Source: Maribacter sp. 4G9 (GTDB lineage Bacteria > Bacteroidota > Bacteroidia > Flavobacteriales > Flavobacteriaceae). Taken from it: a stretch of 64,000 nucleotides of DNA. Position numbers and translations under genes: made by a program. The stretch lies in contig NZ_MDGL01000149.1 in NCBI RefSeq assembly GCF_002742265.1, positions 62,001 to 126,000 of the forward strand, given 5' to 3'. This document shows positions 1-7,422 of this stretch, piece after piece. A model generated the notes under the pieces. The model ran no database searches. It was not told the DNA's origin and saw nothing but the letters and a program-made list of their open reading frames with translations. Within the stretch, counting starts at the first letter, position 1; every line of letters starts with the position of its first letter.

Positions 1-1
1 C

Positions 2-199
2 AAGGAGTTTACGGAGGATCTACTGCCCATTAAGCTTTTGGAACTAGGTTGTTTACCGGGCAACGAAGTGGAACTGGTACAGGTTGCCCCCCTAAAGGAC
101 CCCATCTATATAAATGTAAATGGATCTCATATTGCCATTAGGCGCGTAATTGCGGAGCAAATAGCTTTGGACATCGTTGATGAAGACGTGAAACCATGA
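2..199 (+). CDS. feoA: FeoA family protein, 3' part
   Basis: The window opens inside this gene; 65 C-terminal residues are visible in frame up to a TGA at 197-199. The segment LELGCLPGNEVELVQVAP is the typical FeoA SH3-like core, small and beta-rich. FeoA is a cytoplasmic accessory of the FeoB ferrous iron transporter. The stop overlaps the feoB start codon (ATGA at 196-199), which indicates translational coupling and one operon. The start and promoter lie outside the window, so any iron-responsive operator cannot be seen. Identification rests on the fragment plus its position before feoB. Confidence 0.9.
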   Translation, partial: KEFTEDLLPIKLLELGCLPGNEVELVQVAPLKDPIYINVNGSHIAIRRVIAEQIALDIVDEDVKP

Positions 200-2415
200 G
201 CAAACAAATCAACGTAGCGCTTATAGGAAATCCCAATACCGGGAAAACTTCAGTGTTCAATCAATTGACAGGTCTCAACCAAAAGGTGGGGAACTACCCT
301 GGTATCACCGTTGAAAAAAAGGAGGGCATCTGTAAACTTCCCAGGGGCGTAAGGGCCCACATAATTGACCTTCCCGGTACGTACAGCCTTAATACCACCT
401 CTTTGGACGAGAGCGTTGCCGTTGAGCTGCTCCTGAACAAGAACGACAAGGACCACCCTGACGTGGCCCTCGTGATTTCCGATGTTGAAAACCTCAAGCG
501 GAACCTTCTGCTCTTTACCCAGATAAAGGACCTAAAGATTCCGGCCATCTTAGTCATTAACATGGCCGATCGTATGACCCGAAAAGGTATAAGCATCGAT
601 ATACCCCTTCTGGAAGAAAAACTCAATGCAAAGATAGCCCTGGTAAGTACCCGAAAAGGTATGGGCATAGAGCAGCTAAAGGAGCTTATTGCGGATTATA
701 AAAGTCTTTCAAAAACACCAAATGTAGATACCACGGTAATCGACCCGGAATATTTTGAAAAGCTCAAAAAGACATTTCCCAAAGAGGACATCTATAAGCT
801 ATGGTTGGTCATCACACAGGATGTGAACTTTATGCCCATCGAAAAAAAACTGATCAAAGATGCCTCCTCGTTTAGCACCAAATCAAAATCCGAGTTAAAA
901 AGACTTCAACAAAAGGAAACCATCCTTAGGTATCAGTTCATTAATGGCATTTTGAAGGAAACCTATAAGGTAGATATTAACGCCGCCAAGGGATTTAGGG
1001 CCACCCTGGACAAAGTACTGACGCACAAGCTTTTAGGGTATCTTATTTTCTTCATCATACTCCTCACCATTTTTCAGGCGATCTATGGGTGGAGCGAGTA
1101 CCCTATGGATATGATAGACGGCTTTTTTGCGTCTGCTACGGAATGGGTAAAGGACACCTTGCCCCCAGGAGTATTCACAAATCTTATTGCCGAGGGTGTA
1201 TTGGCCGGTATTGGTGGCATTGTCATCTTTATCCCCCAAATAGCCTTTCTTTTCCTATTCATCTCCCTTTTGGAAGAAACCGGATATATGAGCCGCGTAG
1301 TTTTCTTGATGGACCGTATCATGCGGCCTTTTGGTCTAAGCGGTAAAAGTGTGGTGCCCTTGATTTCGGGAACGGCCTGTGCGATACCGGCCGTAATGGC
1401 CACCAGGACCATTGAAAACTGGAAGGAGCGACTAATTACCATTTTGGTAACCCCGTTTACAACCTGTTCCGCAAGGTTGCCCGTGTACCTGATCATCATT
1501 GCATTAGTGATTCCCGAAGGTAGTTTTTTAGGACTGAGTTTTAAGGCTTTGACTCTCATGCTACTTTATCTTCTTGGATTTTTGGCAGCGATAGTTTCCG
1601 CCATGGTTTTGAACAAAATTCTTCAAATAAAGAGTAGGACTTTCTTTGTCATAGAGCTACCGAACTACAAATTACCCCTGCTAAAAAATGTGGGATACAC
1701 GGTATTGGAAAAAACCAAAAGCTTTGTTTTTGGAGCTGGTAAAATCATCCTAGCTATTTCCATCATTCTTTGGTTCCTAGGGTCCAATGGGTTCTCGAAT
1801 GATTTTGAAAATGCGGAATCGATTGTTGAAAAAAGAGTTAGGGAAGAGGGTTTTTCTACATATAGCGAAACCTACATCAAAAACAACCTAAATCAATACC
1901 GGGCGTCCTTGGAAGAAAACAGAATCGATTCTGGCGTAATACAGGACTCCGTTCAAACAATGCAATCAACCTTGGAAGGAAGGGCCCTTAATCAAGAAAT
2001 AGCCAGTTATAAACTGGAACATTCCTACATGGGCTATATGGGCAAGGCCATTGAGCCAATTGTAGAACCCTTGGGATATGATTGGAAAATAGGAATTGCC
2101 GTCTTGACATCCTTCGCCGCCAGGGAGGTTTTTGTAGGAACCTTGGCAACCATCTATAGCGTGGGAAATGACGAAGAGGAAACCATTAAGAACCGTATGG
2201 CCGCAGAGGTAAACCCCGTAACGAAAGAACCCTTGTTCAATTTGGCCTCCGGTATTTCCTTATTGCTTTTCTATGCATTTGCCATGCAATGTATGAGTAC
2301 CTTGGCCATCGTTAAAAGAGAGACCAATTCTTGGAAATGGCCAGCCTACCAACTTGTTTTTATGAGTCTATTTGCTTATATTATGGCGTTCATCGCTTAT
2401 CAAACCCTAAAATAA
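196..2415 (+). CDS. feoB: Ferrous iron transport protein B
   Basis: 739 residues. An N-terminal G domain has G1 GNPNTGKTS (residues 11-19), G3 DLPGTYS (58-64) and G4 NMAD (122-125). It is followed by the polytopic membrane part with the two Gate regions (GTACAIPAVMATR and TTCSARLPVY), as expected for an inner-membrane Fe(II) importer whose GTPase is fused to the permease. A hydrophilic insert at about residues 545-615 (rich in Glu, Asn, Arg) separates the later helices and is frequent in Bacteroidota FeoB. The start overlaps the feoA stop; a small Cys-rich gene follows with no gap. Family assignment is firm; specificity for Fe(II) is inferred from the family. Confidence 0.97.
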   Translation: MSKQINVALIGNPNTGKTSVFNQLTGLNQKVGNYPGITVEKKEGICKLPRGVRAHIIDLPGTYSLNTTSLDESVAVELLLNKNDKDHPDVALVISDVENLKRNLLLFTQIKDLKIPAILVINMADRMTRKGISIDIPLLEEKLNAKIALVSTRKGMGIEQLKELIADYKSLSKTPNVDTTVIDPEYFEKLKKTFPKEDIYKLWLVITQDVNFMPIEKKLIKDASSFSTKSKSELKRLQQKETILRYQFINGILKETYKVDINAAKGFRATLDKVLTHKLLGYLIFFIILLTIFQAIYGWSEYPMDMIDGFFASATEWVKDTLPPGVFTNLIAEGVLAGIGGIVIFIPQIAFLFLFISLLEETGYMSRVVFLMDRIMRPFGLSGKSVVPLISGTACAIPAVMATRTIENWKERLITILVTPFTTCSARLPVYLIIIALVIPEGSFLGLSFKALTLMLLYLLGFLAAIVSAMVLNKILQIKSRTFFVIELPNYKLPLLKNVGYTVLEKTKSFVFGAGKIILAISIILWFLGSNGFSNDFENAESIVEKRVREEGFSTYSETYIKNNLNQYRASLEENRIDSGVIQDSVQTMQSTLEGRALNQEIASYKLEHSYMGYMGKAIEPIVEPLGYDWKIGIAVLTSFAAREVFVGTLATIYSVGNDEEETIKNRMAAEVNPVTKEPLFNLASGISLLLFYAFAMQCMSTLAIVKRETNSWKWPAYQLVFMSLFAYIMAFIAYQTLK

Positions 2416-2565
2416 ATGGAACTGTTACAGCACATTCTGGTCTACATAACCTTGGTGATTTCCGTGGGGTACCTTGCCTATAAATTTATTTTGCCTAAAC
2501 GATTGTTCTCCAGCGGAAAAAAAACCAATAAAGCTTGTGGACAGGACGATTGCGGTTGTCACTAA
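2416..2565 (+). CDS. FeoB-associated Cys-rich membrane protein
   Basis: Small gene of 49 residues whose ATG directly abuts the feoB stop. Residues 5-26 form one membrane helix (HILVYITLVISVGYLAYKF). After a basic linker the C-terminus carries three cysteines and a histidine (ACGQDDCGCH). This layout, one helix and a C-terminal Cys cluster directly after feoB, matches the FeoB-associated Cys-rich membrane proteins. They are thought to assist ferrous iron uptake, possibly by handling the metal near the transporter; their precise role is not settled. The position in the feoAB operon is the strongest support. Confidence 0.85.
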   Translation: MELLQHILVYITLVISVGYLAYKFILPKRLFSSGKKTNKACGQDDCGCH

Positions 2566-2783
2566 TACTTGTACAACTTCACTTAACACCTTCTGATCGT
2601 TAACGGAACAAAAAAAATTTCACAATAATATCCAAAAGGGCATGGTTTTGTACGATCGGTTACTTTAGTTTGTATTTCTAGGAAACAAATCGGGGCAAAC
2701 CCGAGAGTTATTCGAAGGAAAACATACTTAAATTTCGAGGTAAGCCTCGGAGCATTTAATCTCGATTATTGAGTAAAATTTTT

Positions 2784-4301
2784 ATGAAGAGAACTCCCAC
2801 CTTTGTTTTTTGGACCCTCTCCTTTTTATGTGGTCATTTTATGTTAGCCCAAAACCTAACGTCCACGGTGGTGGATAGTGCAACACGGCAGCCAGTACCC
2901 TACGCCACCATTATCCTTAAAAAAAAGGGTGTTATCACCAATGAGGAAGGTAAATTCAGTTTTCTGATGGAGGAAAACATCGACGCAACGGATTCCCTCT
3001 TTATTTCCTGTATTGGGTATGAATCCATCGGGAAGCCTTTGAACGAGTTTACGGGCAATACCATAGTGTTGAATCCAAAAGCTATTGAGCTGAGGGAGGT
3101 AATCGTTTCAAACAAAAATTATACACCGGAGGAAATTCTGGAATTGGTAGGAGAAAACATCGGGAAAAATTATAAGAACGGTTTTACAAAAAAACGCTTG
3201 TTCCTTAGGGAATCGTATAGGAATTACATTGAGAAATCCCACTATCAAATTAAAGAATCCACTATTCCTGCCTTGAACAGGCAATTTTTGGACAGTGTCC
3301 TAAAATCCATCCCATCCAACGATACTTATTACACGGAAGTTTTGGGAGACCTATATGGAACGGAAGACGAGGACGAGCAGAAATTGGACCTCATAAAAGC
3401 CTCTGAGCTTTATAACAAGAGTAGCCGTCTAGACCTAGAAAACCTGGAAGAAAGGTTCAATGATATCATCAAAAAAAATGTAAAGACGGATTCCTATTTC
3501 AAGGTGAAATCTGGGTTATTTGGAAACAAGGTGGACGCCGAGGAACTTTTTGAGCAGGAGGTCGATTCCAATGAGGTGGAATCGCTCAATAAAGAATTAG
3601 AGGAAGCTAAGGAGCGTAAGAAGTTCTTCTCCAACTATAAAAGAAGGACCCTTGCCAACTTGTATACCAACCTTCCCATCTTTGAGGATTCTGATTATAA
3701 TATTCTGTGGAAATCCAACAGGTACGAACTTACCCTTGAAGCGTTTTCCTACATAGGCGACAAGCCATTATATGTCATTGATTTTAAACCAAAACGTTCT
3801 GAAGACTTTAAAGGAAAACTCTACATAGATGCCAATGACTTTGCCCTCGTGAAGATGGACTTCGAAAACGTGGAGCCCCTAAGGAAATTTAGCTTGTTGG
3901 GCATTTCCCTTAACGAATACCTCGCCAAGGGAAGCATTCTTTTTGGCAAGGATGCGGATGGCAGGTACAGCTTGCGCTATTATGAGATCACAAAAGGCAA
4001 TAGGGTTGGGTTCAAAAGGCCCGTCAAGATCATCGAAAAGAACAAACATGTAAAGGGACGCAGAAAACAGAATGAACTTCATCTAAAAATTGATGCCGTT
4101 TTCAACGGAAGGAACAGATACGAGGTGGTAGTTTTTGAAACGGAGGCCATTACGGAATCCGCTTTCAATTCCTTTACCGAAAATAACGACATACTACCTC
4201 AGTATATACCCAATTACGACCCTGATTTCTGGAAAGGATATACCATCATGGAACCCAATATGGCCATAAAGGAGTTCACTTCACAGGTGGATCACGATTA
4301 A
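2784..4301 (+). CDS. Secreted carboxypeptidase-like regulatory domain protein
   Basis: About 505 residues from ATG 2784; a TTG 15 bases upstream is in frame, but the ATG gives a cleaner signal peptide (MKRTPTF, then a hydrophobic stretch ending MLAQ). Residues of about 25-95 form a carboxypeptidase-D regulatory-like (Ig-like) domain: VVDSATRQPVPYATI and ITNEEGKFSF. The rest is a mixed charged region and a beta-rich C-terminal half with no domain I can name, and no TonB plug or barrel. Proteins of this layout are common in Flavobacteriia and are probably periplasmic or outer-membrane associated. It stands alone between feoB and convergent minus-strand genes. Function unknown. Confidence 0.75.
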   Translation: MKRTPTFVFWTLSFLCGHFMLAQNLTSTVVDSATRQPVPYATIILKKKGVITNEEGKFSFLMEENIDATDSLFISCIGYESIGKPLNEFTGNTIVLNPKAIELREVIVSNKNYTPEEILELVGENIGKNYKNGFTKKRLFLRESYRNYIEKSHYQIKESTIPALNRQFLDSVLKSIPSNDTYYTEVLGDLYGTEDEDEQKLDLIKASELYNKSSRLDLENLEERFNDIIKKNVKTDSYFKVKSGLFGNKVDAEELFEQEVDSNEVESLNKELEEAKERKKFFSNYKRRTLANLYTNLPIFEDSDYNILWKSNRYELTLEAFSYIGDKPLYVIDFKPKRSEDFKGKLYIDANDFALVKMDFENVEPLRKFSLLGISLNEYLAKGSILFGKDADGRYSLRYYEITKGNRVGFKRPVKIIEKNKHVKGRRKQNELHLKIDAVFNGRNRYEVVVFETEAITESAFNSFTENNDILPQYIPNYDPDFWKGYTIMEPNMAIKEFTSQVDHD

Positions 4302-4316
4302 AGGCCCGGAGAGGCT

Positions 4317-4703
4317 TTAAAACAGCGTATCGATAAAGGAGTATAACAGCAATATCCAACCCAAAACAAGGAGTATGCCCCCAAGAGGGGTTATAGGACC
4401 TAAAAGCTTCAGTTTCTTCCCTTTCGATGCGCTAAGACACAATCCATAGATACTAAAGGAAAATAACATTGTCCCCAAAATAAAACTGAGGACCATGTAC
4501 TGCTCGAACTTGGCTTCAAGGTTAAAATTAAACCCGATCATCAAAAGTACCAGGGCATGGTACATCTGATATTTCACCCCGGTCTCAAAACTGGCCATTT
4601 GATCTTGGGTAAAGGATTTCTTCAACCTATGGGCCCCAAAGGCTCCAAAGATTATTCCCAACAAGCCAAATAAGGCCCCTATTACTTGAGAAAGTAGTAC
4701 CAT
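4317..4703 (-). CDS. DUF423 family small membrane protein
   Basis: 128 residues, four hydrophobic helices, with the DUF423 (YgdD/TMEM256-like) signature near the N-terminus: GIIFGAFGAHRLKK, followed by a MYHALVLL segment. It is an inner-membrane protein whose function is not known. It converges on the preceding regulatory-domain gene; only 15 bases separate the two stop codons. Those bases can form a short stem with GGCTTTAA as one arm but have no T-run. Confidence 0.85.
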   Translation of the reverse strand: MVLLSQVIGALFGLLGIIFGAFGAHRLKKSFTQDQMASFETGVKYQMYHALVLLMIGFNFNLEAKFEQYMVLSFILGTMLFSFSIYGLCLSASKGKKLKLLGPITPLGGILLVLGWILLLYSFIDTLF

Positions 4704-4739
4704 GCAAGGAAATTTCTTAAAAGGATTATGGTTTGATTT

Positions 4740-5108
4740 TTATTCATCATAAAAAAATTGCTCTTTTACAATTTTACCATCCTCGATCTGATACACGGCG
4801 ATTTCGGACATTCTAGAGCGCTGACCAGATGGCTTGTGGGTCGTATCCATTTCAAACCTTAGCGAAAACCAATTATCTGCTACTATAGGATCGGACACCT
4901 CAGTGCTATGGACCTCAAAATTCTCCTGCCACCATTCCCTCTTTTGCTGTATTCCTTCAAAACCTTCCACAAGGGCACCTTCTTTGGTACCATCATTTTC
5001 GATACTAATTATTTTAGGGCTGTAAAGTTCTTGATAAGGTTTTTCAAAATCCCCTTGTCTGCAAGAAGCTACTAGTTTGTCGGCAATTTCTTGGGTAGTC
5101 ATAATCAT
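4740..5108 (-). CDS. SnoaL-like / NTF2-fold protein
   Basis: 122 residues. The pattern resembles the SnoaL-like NTF2 fold: an N-terminal helix (TTQEIADKLVASCRQGDFEKPYQ split over two helices), SPKIISIEN, a central EGFEGIQQKREWW and a C-terminal EIAVYQIEDGKIVKEQFFYD strand pair. Cytoplasmic, no signal peptide. Members are small ligand-binding or isomerase-like proteins; no substrate can be inferred here. A second ATG two codons downstream (5102) could equally be the start. A 14-base inverted repeat GGGAAA-TT-TTTCCC lies 36 bases upstream at 5144-5157. Confidence 0.75.
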   Translation of the reverse strand: MIMTTQEIADKLVASCRQGDFEKPYQELYSPKIISIENDGTKEGALVEGFEGIQQKREWWQENFEVHSTEVSDPIVADNWFSLRFEMDTTHKPSGQRSRMSEIAVYQIEDGKIVKEQFFYDE

Positions 5109-5276
5109 GTATTTTACATTAATATATTATTCCTGTTTGTATAGGGAAATTTTTCCCAAATCAACAACATGCGGATATGAATAAAAATACGAAGAAAGTC
5201 GTAGCCTAGGAATATATGTCCAATAAGTTTTAGCATATTTCCAAAATGAAACTACGCTTAAACAAACAAGAGTCTA

Positions 5277-5720
5277 TCAATTAGGCACCATTCCTGTTTT
5301 GACAATTTTCTGCTGAAGTTGGCTAAAAAGAATATTGGTCTCCAAGGAATCCTTTAGGTTGAAATAGAGTTTTATGGAATCTTTGTAGACCAACTTAATT
5401 TTAGGCTGGGAAATATTGTCCACAAAAACATGGATTTTCTTATCCGTCAAGGAATCCTTGAATTCCTGAAATATTCCCTTTTCCTTTTCCAAGGCGGAGA
5501 AGCCGTTCAAACGTATCATAGGTGGAATTCTTTCCACAAATACCACACTGTCCAAATCCGTGTACCGCACTTTCTCCATATAAAAACCTGATAGTAGCCT
5601 TATATGATCCGGAGCAGTTTTTATCCAGTTTCTATAATGCATGGTCAAAACAGAGATGCATATAATTATAGTGAGGACCAAAATCAAGTTCCAAAACCAA
5701 TGTCTCTTTTGCGATGCCAT
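5277..5720 (-). CDS. Small membrane-anchored hypothetical protein
   Basis: 147 residues from the ATG at 5720; an upstream ATG at 5759 would add 13 residues lacking hydrophobic character. I prefer the inner start (MASQKRHWFW) because it sits directly before the only membrane helix (residues of about 9-28, NLILVLTIIICISVLTM). The remaining 115 residues are predicted outside the cytoplasm and contain several short strands with repeated DSL/KDS motifs. I do not recognise a family. It lies downstream of the ZIP transporter gene on the same strand with a 109-base gap, so an operon link is uncertain. Confidence 0.6.
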   Translation of the reverse strand: MASQKRHWFWNLILVLTIIICISVLTMHYRNWIKTAPDHIRLLSGFYMEKVRYTDLDSVVFVERIPPMIRLNGFSALEKEKGIFQEFKDSLTDKKIHVFVDNISQPKIKLVYKDSIKLYFNLKDSLETNILFSQLQQKIVKTGMVPN

Positions 5721-5829
5721 ATTGTATGTTGATCGAATCACGAACGTTCTGCTCTTCACAACGAAAGTTCACTAACTATAACTGCGTATTTCCGGAAAAA
5801 TTATTTTGCCCCCTCCTTGAAAGATCGGT

Positions 5830-6651
5830 TTATCCCAATCCAACATCCAGGGTCATCATGATGATAAACCCGCCAATAAAGCCCATGGTCGCAATATCCG
5901 TGTACTTGTCCTGTTGTGTTTCGGGGATGACCTCTTCCACGACCACGAATATCATGGCCCCAGCGGCAAAGGAAAGTGCATAGGGTAAAATGGGTTGAAA
6001 CGTAAGTACCGCCCAAGCTCCCAAAACACCGGCAATAGGTTCCACAATGGCCGAAGCCTGACCAAAAAGAAAGCTCTTTTTCCTACTAAGGCCATGTCTG
6101 CGCAAAGGCATGGCAACGGCAAAACCTTCGGGGAAGTTTTGAAGTCCTATGCCCAAAGCAAGGGCGACCGCCCCTCCAATGGAAGCTCCTTCAAAACCGG
6201 CCGCAACACCACCAAAAAGTACTCCTACCGCCAGACCTTCCGGAATGTTATGCAGGGTTATGGCCAGGGTCAACAGAGTTGTCCTATGCCATGGGGTATT
6301 TACCCCCTCGGCCTCACTTTCCTTAAAATTGATATGTAAATGAGGAAGGATCTTGTCCAGACCAAATATAAAACCTGCCCCTAGTAAAAAACCCACGGCC
6401 GCTGGTATCACCTTTACGAATCCCTCCCCTGGACTCATTTCGATTCCAGGTGCCAGCAGACTCCAAAAACTGGCAGCCACCATTACACCCCCGGTAAAAC
6501 CGAGCATTCCGTCCAGAACCGCCCTATTCATGGTCTTAAATAAGAATACGAGAGCGGCTCCGGCTGCTGTGAGTCCCCATGTAAATAGGGTGGCATAAAA
6601 TGCAGCCAATACCGGGTTTATTGATTCAAAATAGGCAATAACTGAATCCAT
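5830..6651 (-). CDS. ZIP family divalent metal transporter
   Basis: 273 residues with eight hydrophobic segments. The ZIP signature is present in two helices: HNIPEGLAVGVLFGG (transmembrane segment 4) and LGIGLQNFPEGFAVAMPL (segment 5). These carry the paired Asn/Pro/Glu metal site of GufA/ZupT-type transporters. Between segments 3 and 4 is a variable loop with HLHINF and HR, a possible metal-handling loop. Inner-membrane importer of Zn, Fe or Mn; the substrate cannot be chosen from sequence. Six bases separate it from the upstream DtxR-type regulator gene, so the two are almost certainly cotranscribed, arguing for a metal that this regulator senses. Confidence 0.92.
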   Translation of the reverse strand: MDSVIAYFESINPVLAAFYATLFTWGLTAAGAALVFLFKTMNRAVLDGMLGFTGGVMVAASFWSLLAPGIEMSPGEGFVKVIPAAVGFLLGAGFIFGLDKILPHLHINFKESEAEGVNTPWHRTTLLTLAITLHNIPEGLAVGVLFGGVAAGFEGASIGGAVALALGIGLQNFPEGFAVAMPLRRHGLSRKKSFLFGQASAIVEPIAGVLGAWAVLTFQPILPYALSFAAGAMIFVVVEEVIPETQQDKYTDIATMGFIGGFIIMMTLDVGLG

Positions 6652-6657
6652 GGTCGA

Positions 6658-7320
6658 TTATTTATTTTCCAATACCTCCAAAAACAAATTGGAAGCTATT
6701 TGATCGGATATTCTCATTTCCTTTTCATTGATGGCAATACTTACCGAACCATCAAAATCCTCCTTTTCCAAAATTGTCAAAGTGTCACCCAAGGATATCC
6801 GGTTTTTATCTAAAAATTTTAAAAAGGCGGCAGAGGAATCATTGACACCAACACAAACGCCCTGGCAGCCAACAGGAAGTTCACTGATCAATTTTTTTAC
6901 CGACTTTTTAAACGCTCCTTCCTTGGTGGGAATGGGATCACCATGTGGATCTACCCGGGGATTGCCCAAATAGTTGTCCAATTTGTCTATAAGCTTGTCG
7001 CTTTTTATATGCTCTAGCTGCTCCGCGACCTCATGGACCTCGTCCCAGGCAAAATCCAATTTATCCACTAAAAAGACTTCCCATAAACGGTGCTTTCGTA
7101 CTATGGAAAGAGCCGTTATGGCTCCTTTTTCAGTCAAGGAAACCCCCTTGTACTTTTTATAGTTCACAAGGTTTTTATCGGATAACTTTTTGAGCATATC
7201 CGTAACGGATGACGGTTTGGTTTCCATTTGGTCCGCTATCGCATTGGTGGTTATGGAATGCCCCTCCCCTTTTGCCAAATGATAGATGGTCTTTATGTAA
7301 TCCTCTTCTGAAAGCGTCAT
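6658..7320 (-). CDS. DtxR/MntR-type metal-dependent regulator with FeoA domain
   Basis: 220 residues in the three-domain DtxR layout: winged helix (1-65, with recognition region TKPSSVTDMLKKL), dimerisation and metal domain (about 70-140) and a C-terminal FeoA/SH3-like domain (about 148-217). Likely metal ligands are His77, Glu81, His96, Glu100, Glu103 and His104. Glu100 stands where DtxR itself has Cys, as in manganese-sensing MntR, which hints at Mn or at dual Mn/Fe sensing (inference). It heads an operon with a ZIP transporter. Inverted repeats directly upstream, one abutting its own start codon and one on the side of the divergent TonB receptor gene, suggest it controls itself and the receptor. 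Confidence 0.92.
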   Translation of the reverse strand: MTLSEEDYIKTIYHLAKGEGHSITTNAIADQMETKPSSVTDMLKKLSDKNLVNYKKYKGVSLTEKGAITALSIVRKHRLWEVFLVDKLDFAWDEVHEVAEQLEHIKSDKLIDKLDNYLGNPRVDPHGDPIPTKEGAFKKSVKKLISELPVGCQGVCVGVNDSSAAFLKFLDKNRISLGDTLTILEKEDFDGSVSIAINEKEMRISDQIASNLFLEVLENK

Positions 7321-7346
7321 GTAAATTTAATATAAGGCTAATTTAC
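7321..7346. promoter_or_regulatory. Inverted repeat abutting the DtxR-type gene start
   Basis: GTAAATT (7321-7327) and AATTTAC (7340-7346) are perfect 7-base arms around a 12-base spacer. The left arm starts at the base next to the start codon of the minus-strand regulator gene. This position would suit autorepression, but the arms do not match the TTTAG/CTAAA geometry of the site further upstream. Confidence 0.35.
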
Positions 7347-7368
7347 ATTTTTATATCCAAAAACAAAT

Positions 7369-7386
7369 ATTTAGTTTTGTCTAAAT
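7369..7386. promoter_or_regulatory. Putative DtxR-family operator
   Basis: Perfect palindromic arms ATTTAG (7369-7374) and CTAAAT (7381-7386) separated by six bases. The core TTTAG-N6-CTAAA has the same spacing as the classical DtxR-family box TTTAGGTTAGCCTAAA. It lies in the 102-base gap between the DtxR-type regulator gene and the divergent TonB receptor gene. A further TTTAG (7392-7396) pairs with the CTAAA arm in the other direction. A weak -33/-7 pair (TTG 7377-7379, TATATTAT 7397-7404) would be covered by the regulator. Operator function is inferred. Confidence 0.5.
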
Positions 7387-7422
7387 TTATTTTTAGTATA
7401 TTATAAAATAATATTTTGATTT

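Noticed and set aside
2647-2672. Promoter TTTG...TAGTTTG before the regulatory-domain gene
   Set aside because: The -7 match lacks one base and the spacer is 15 rather than about 19 bases.
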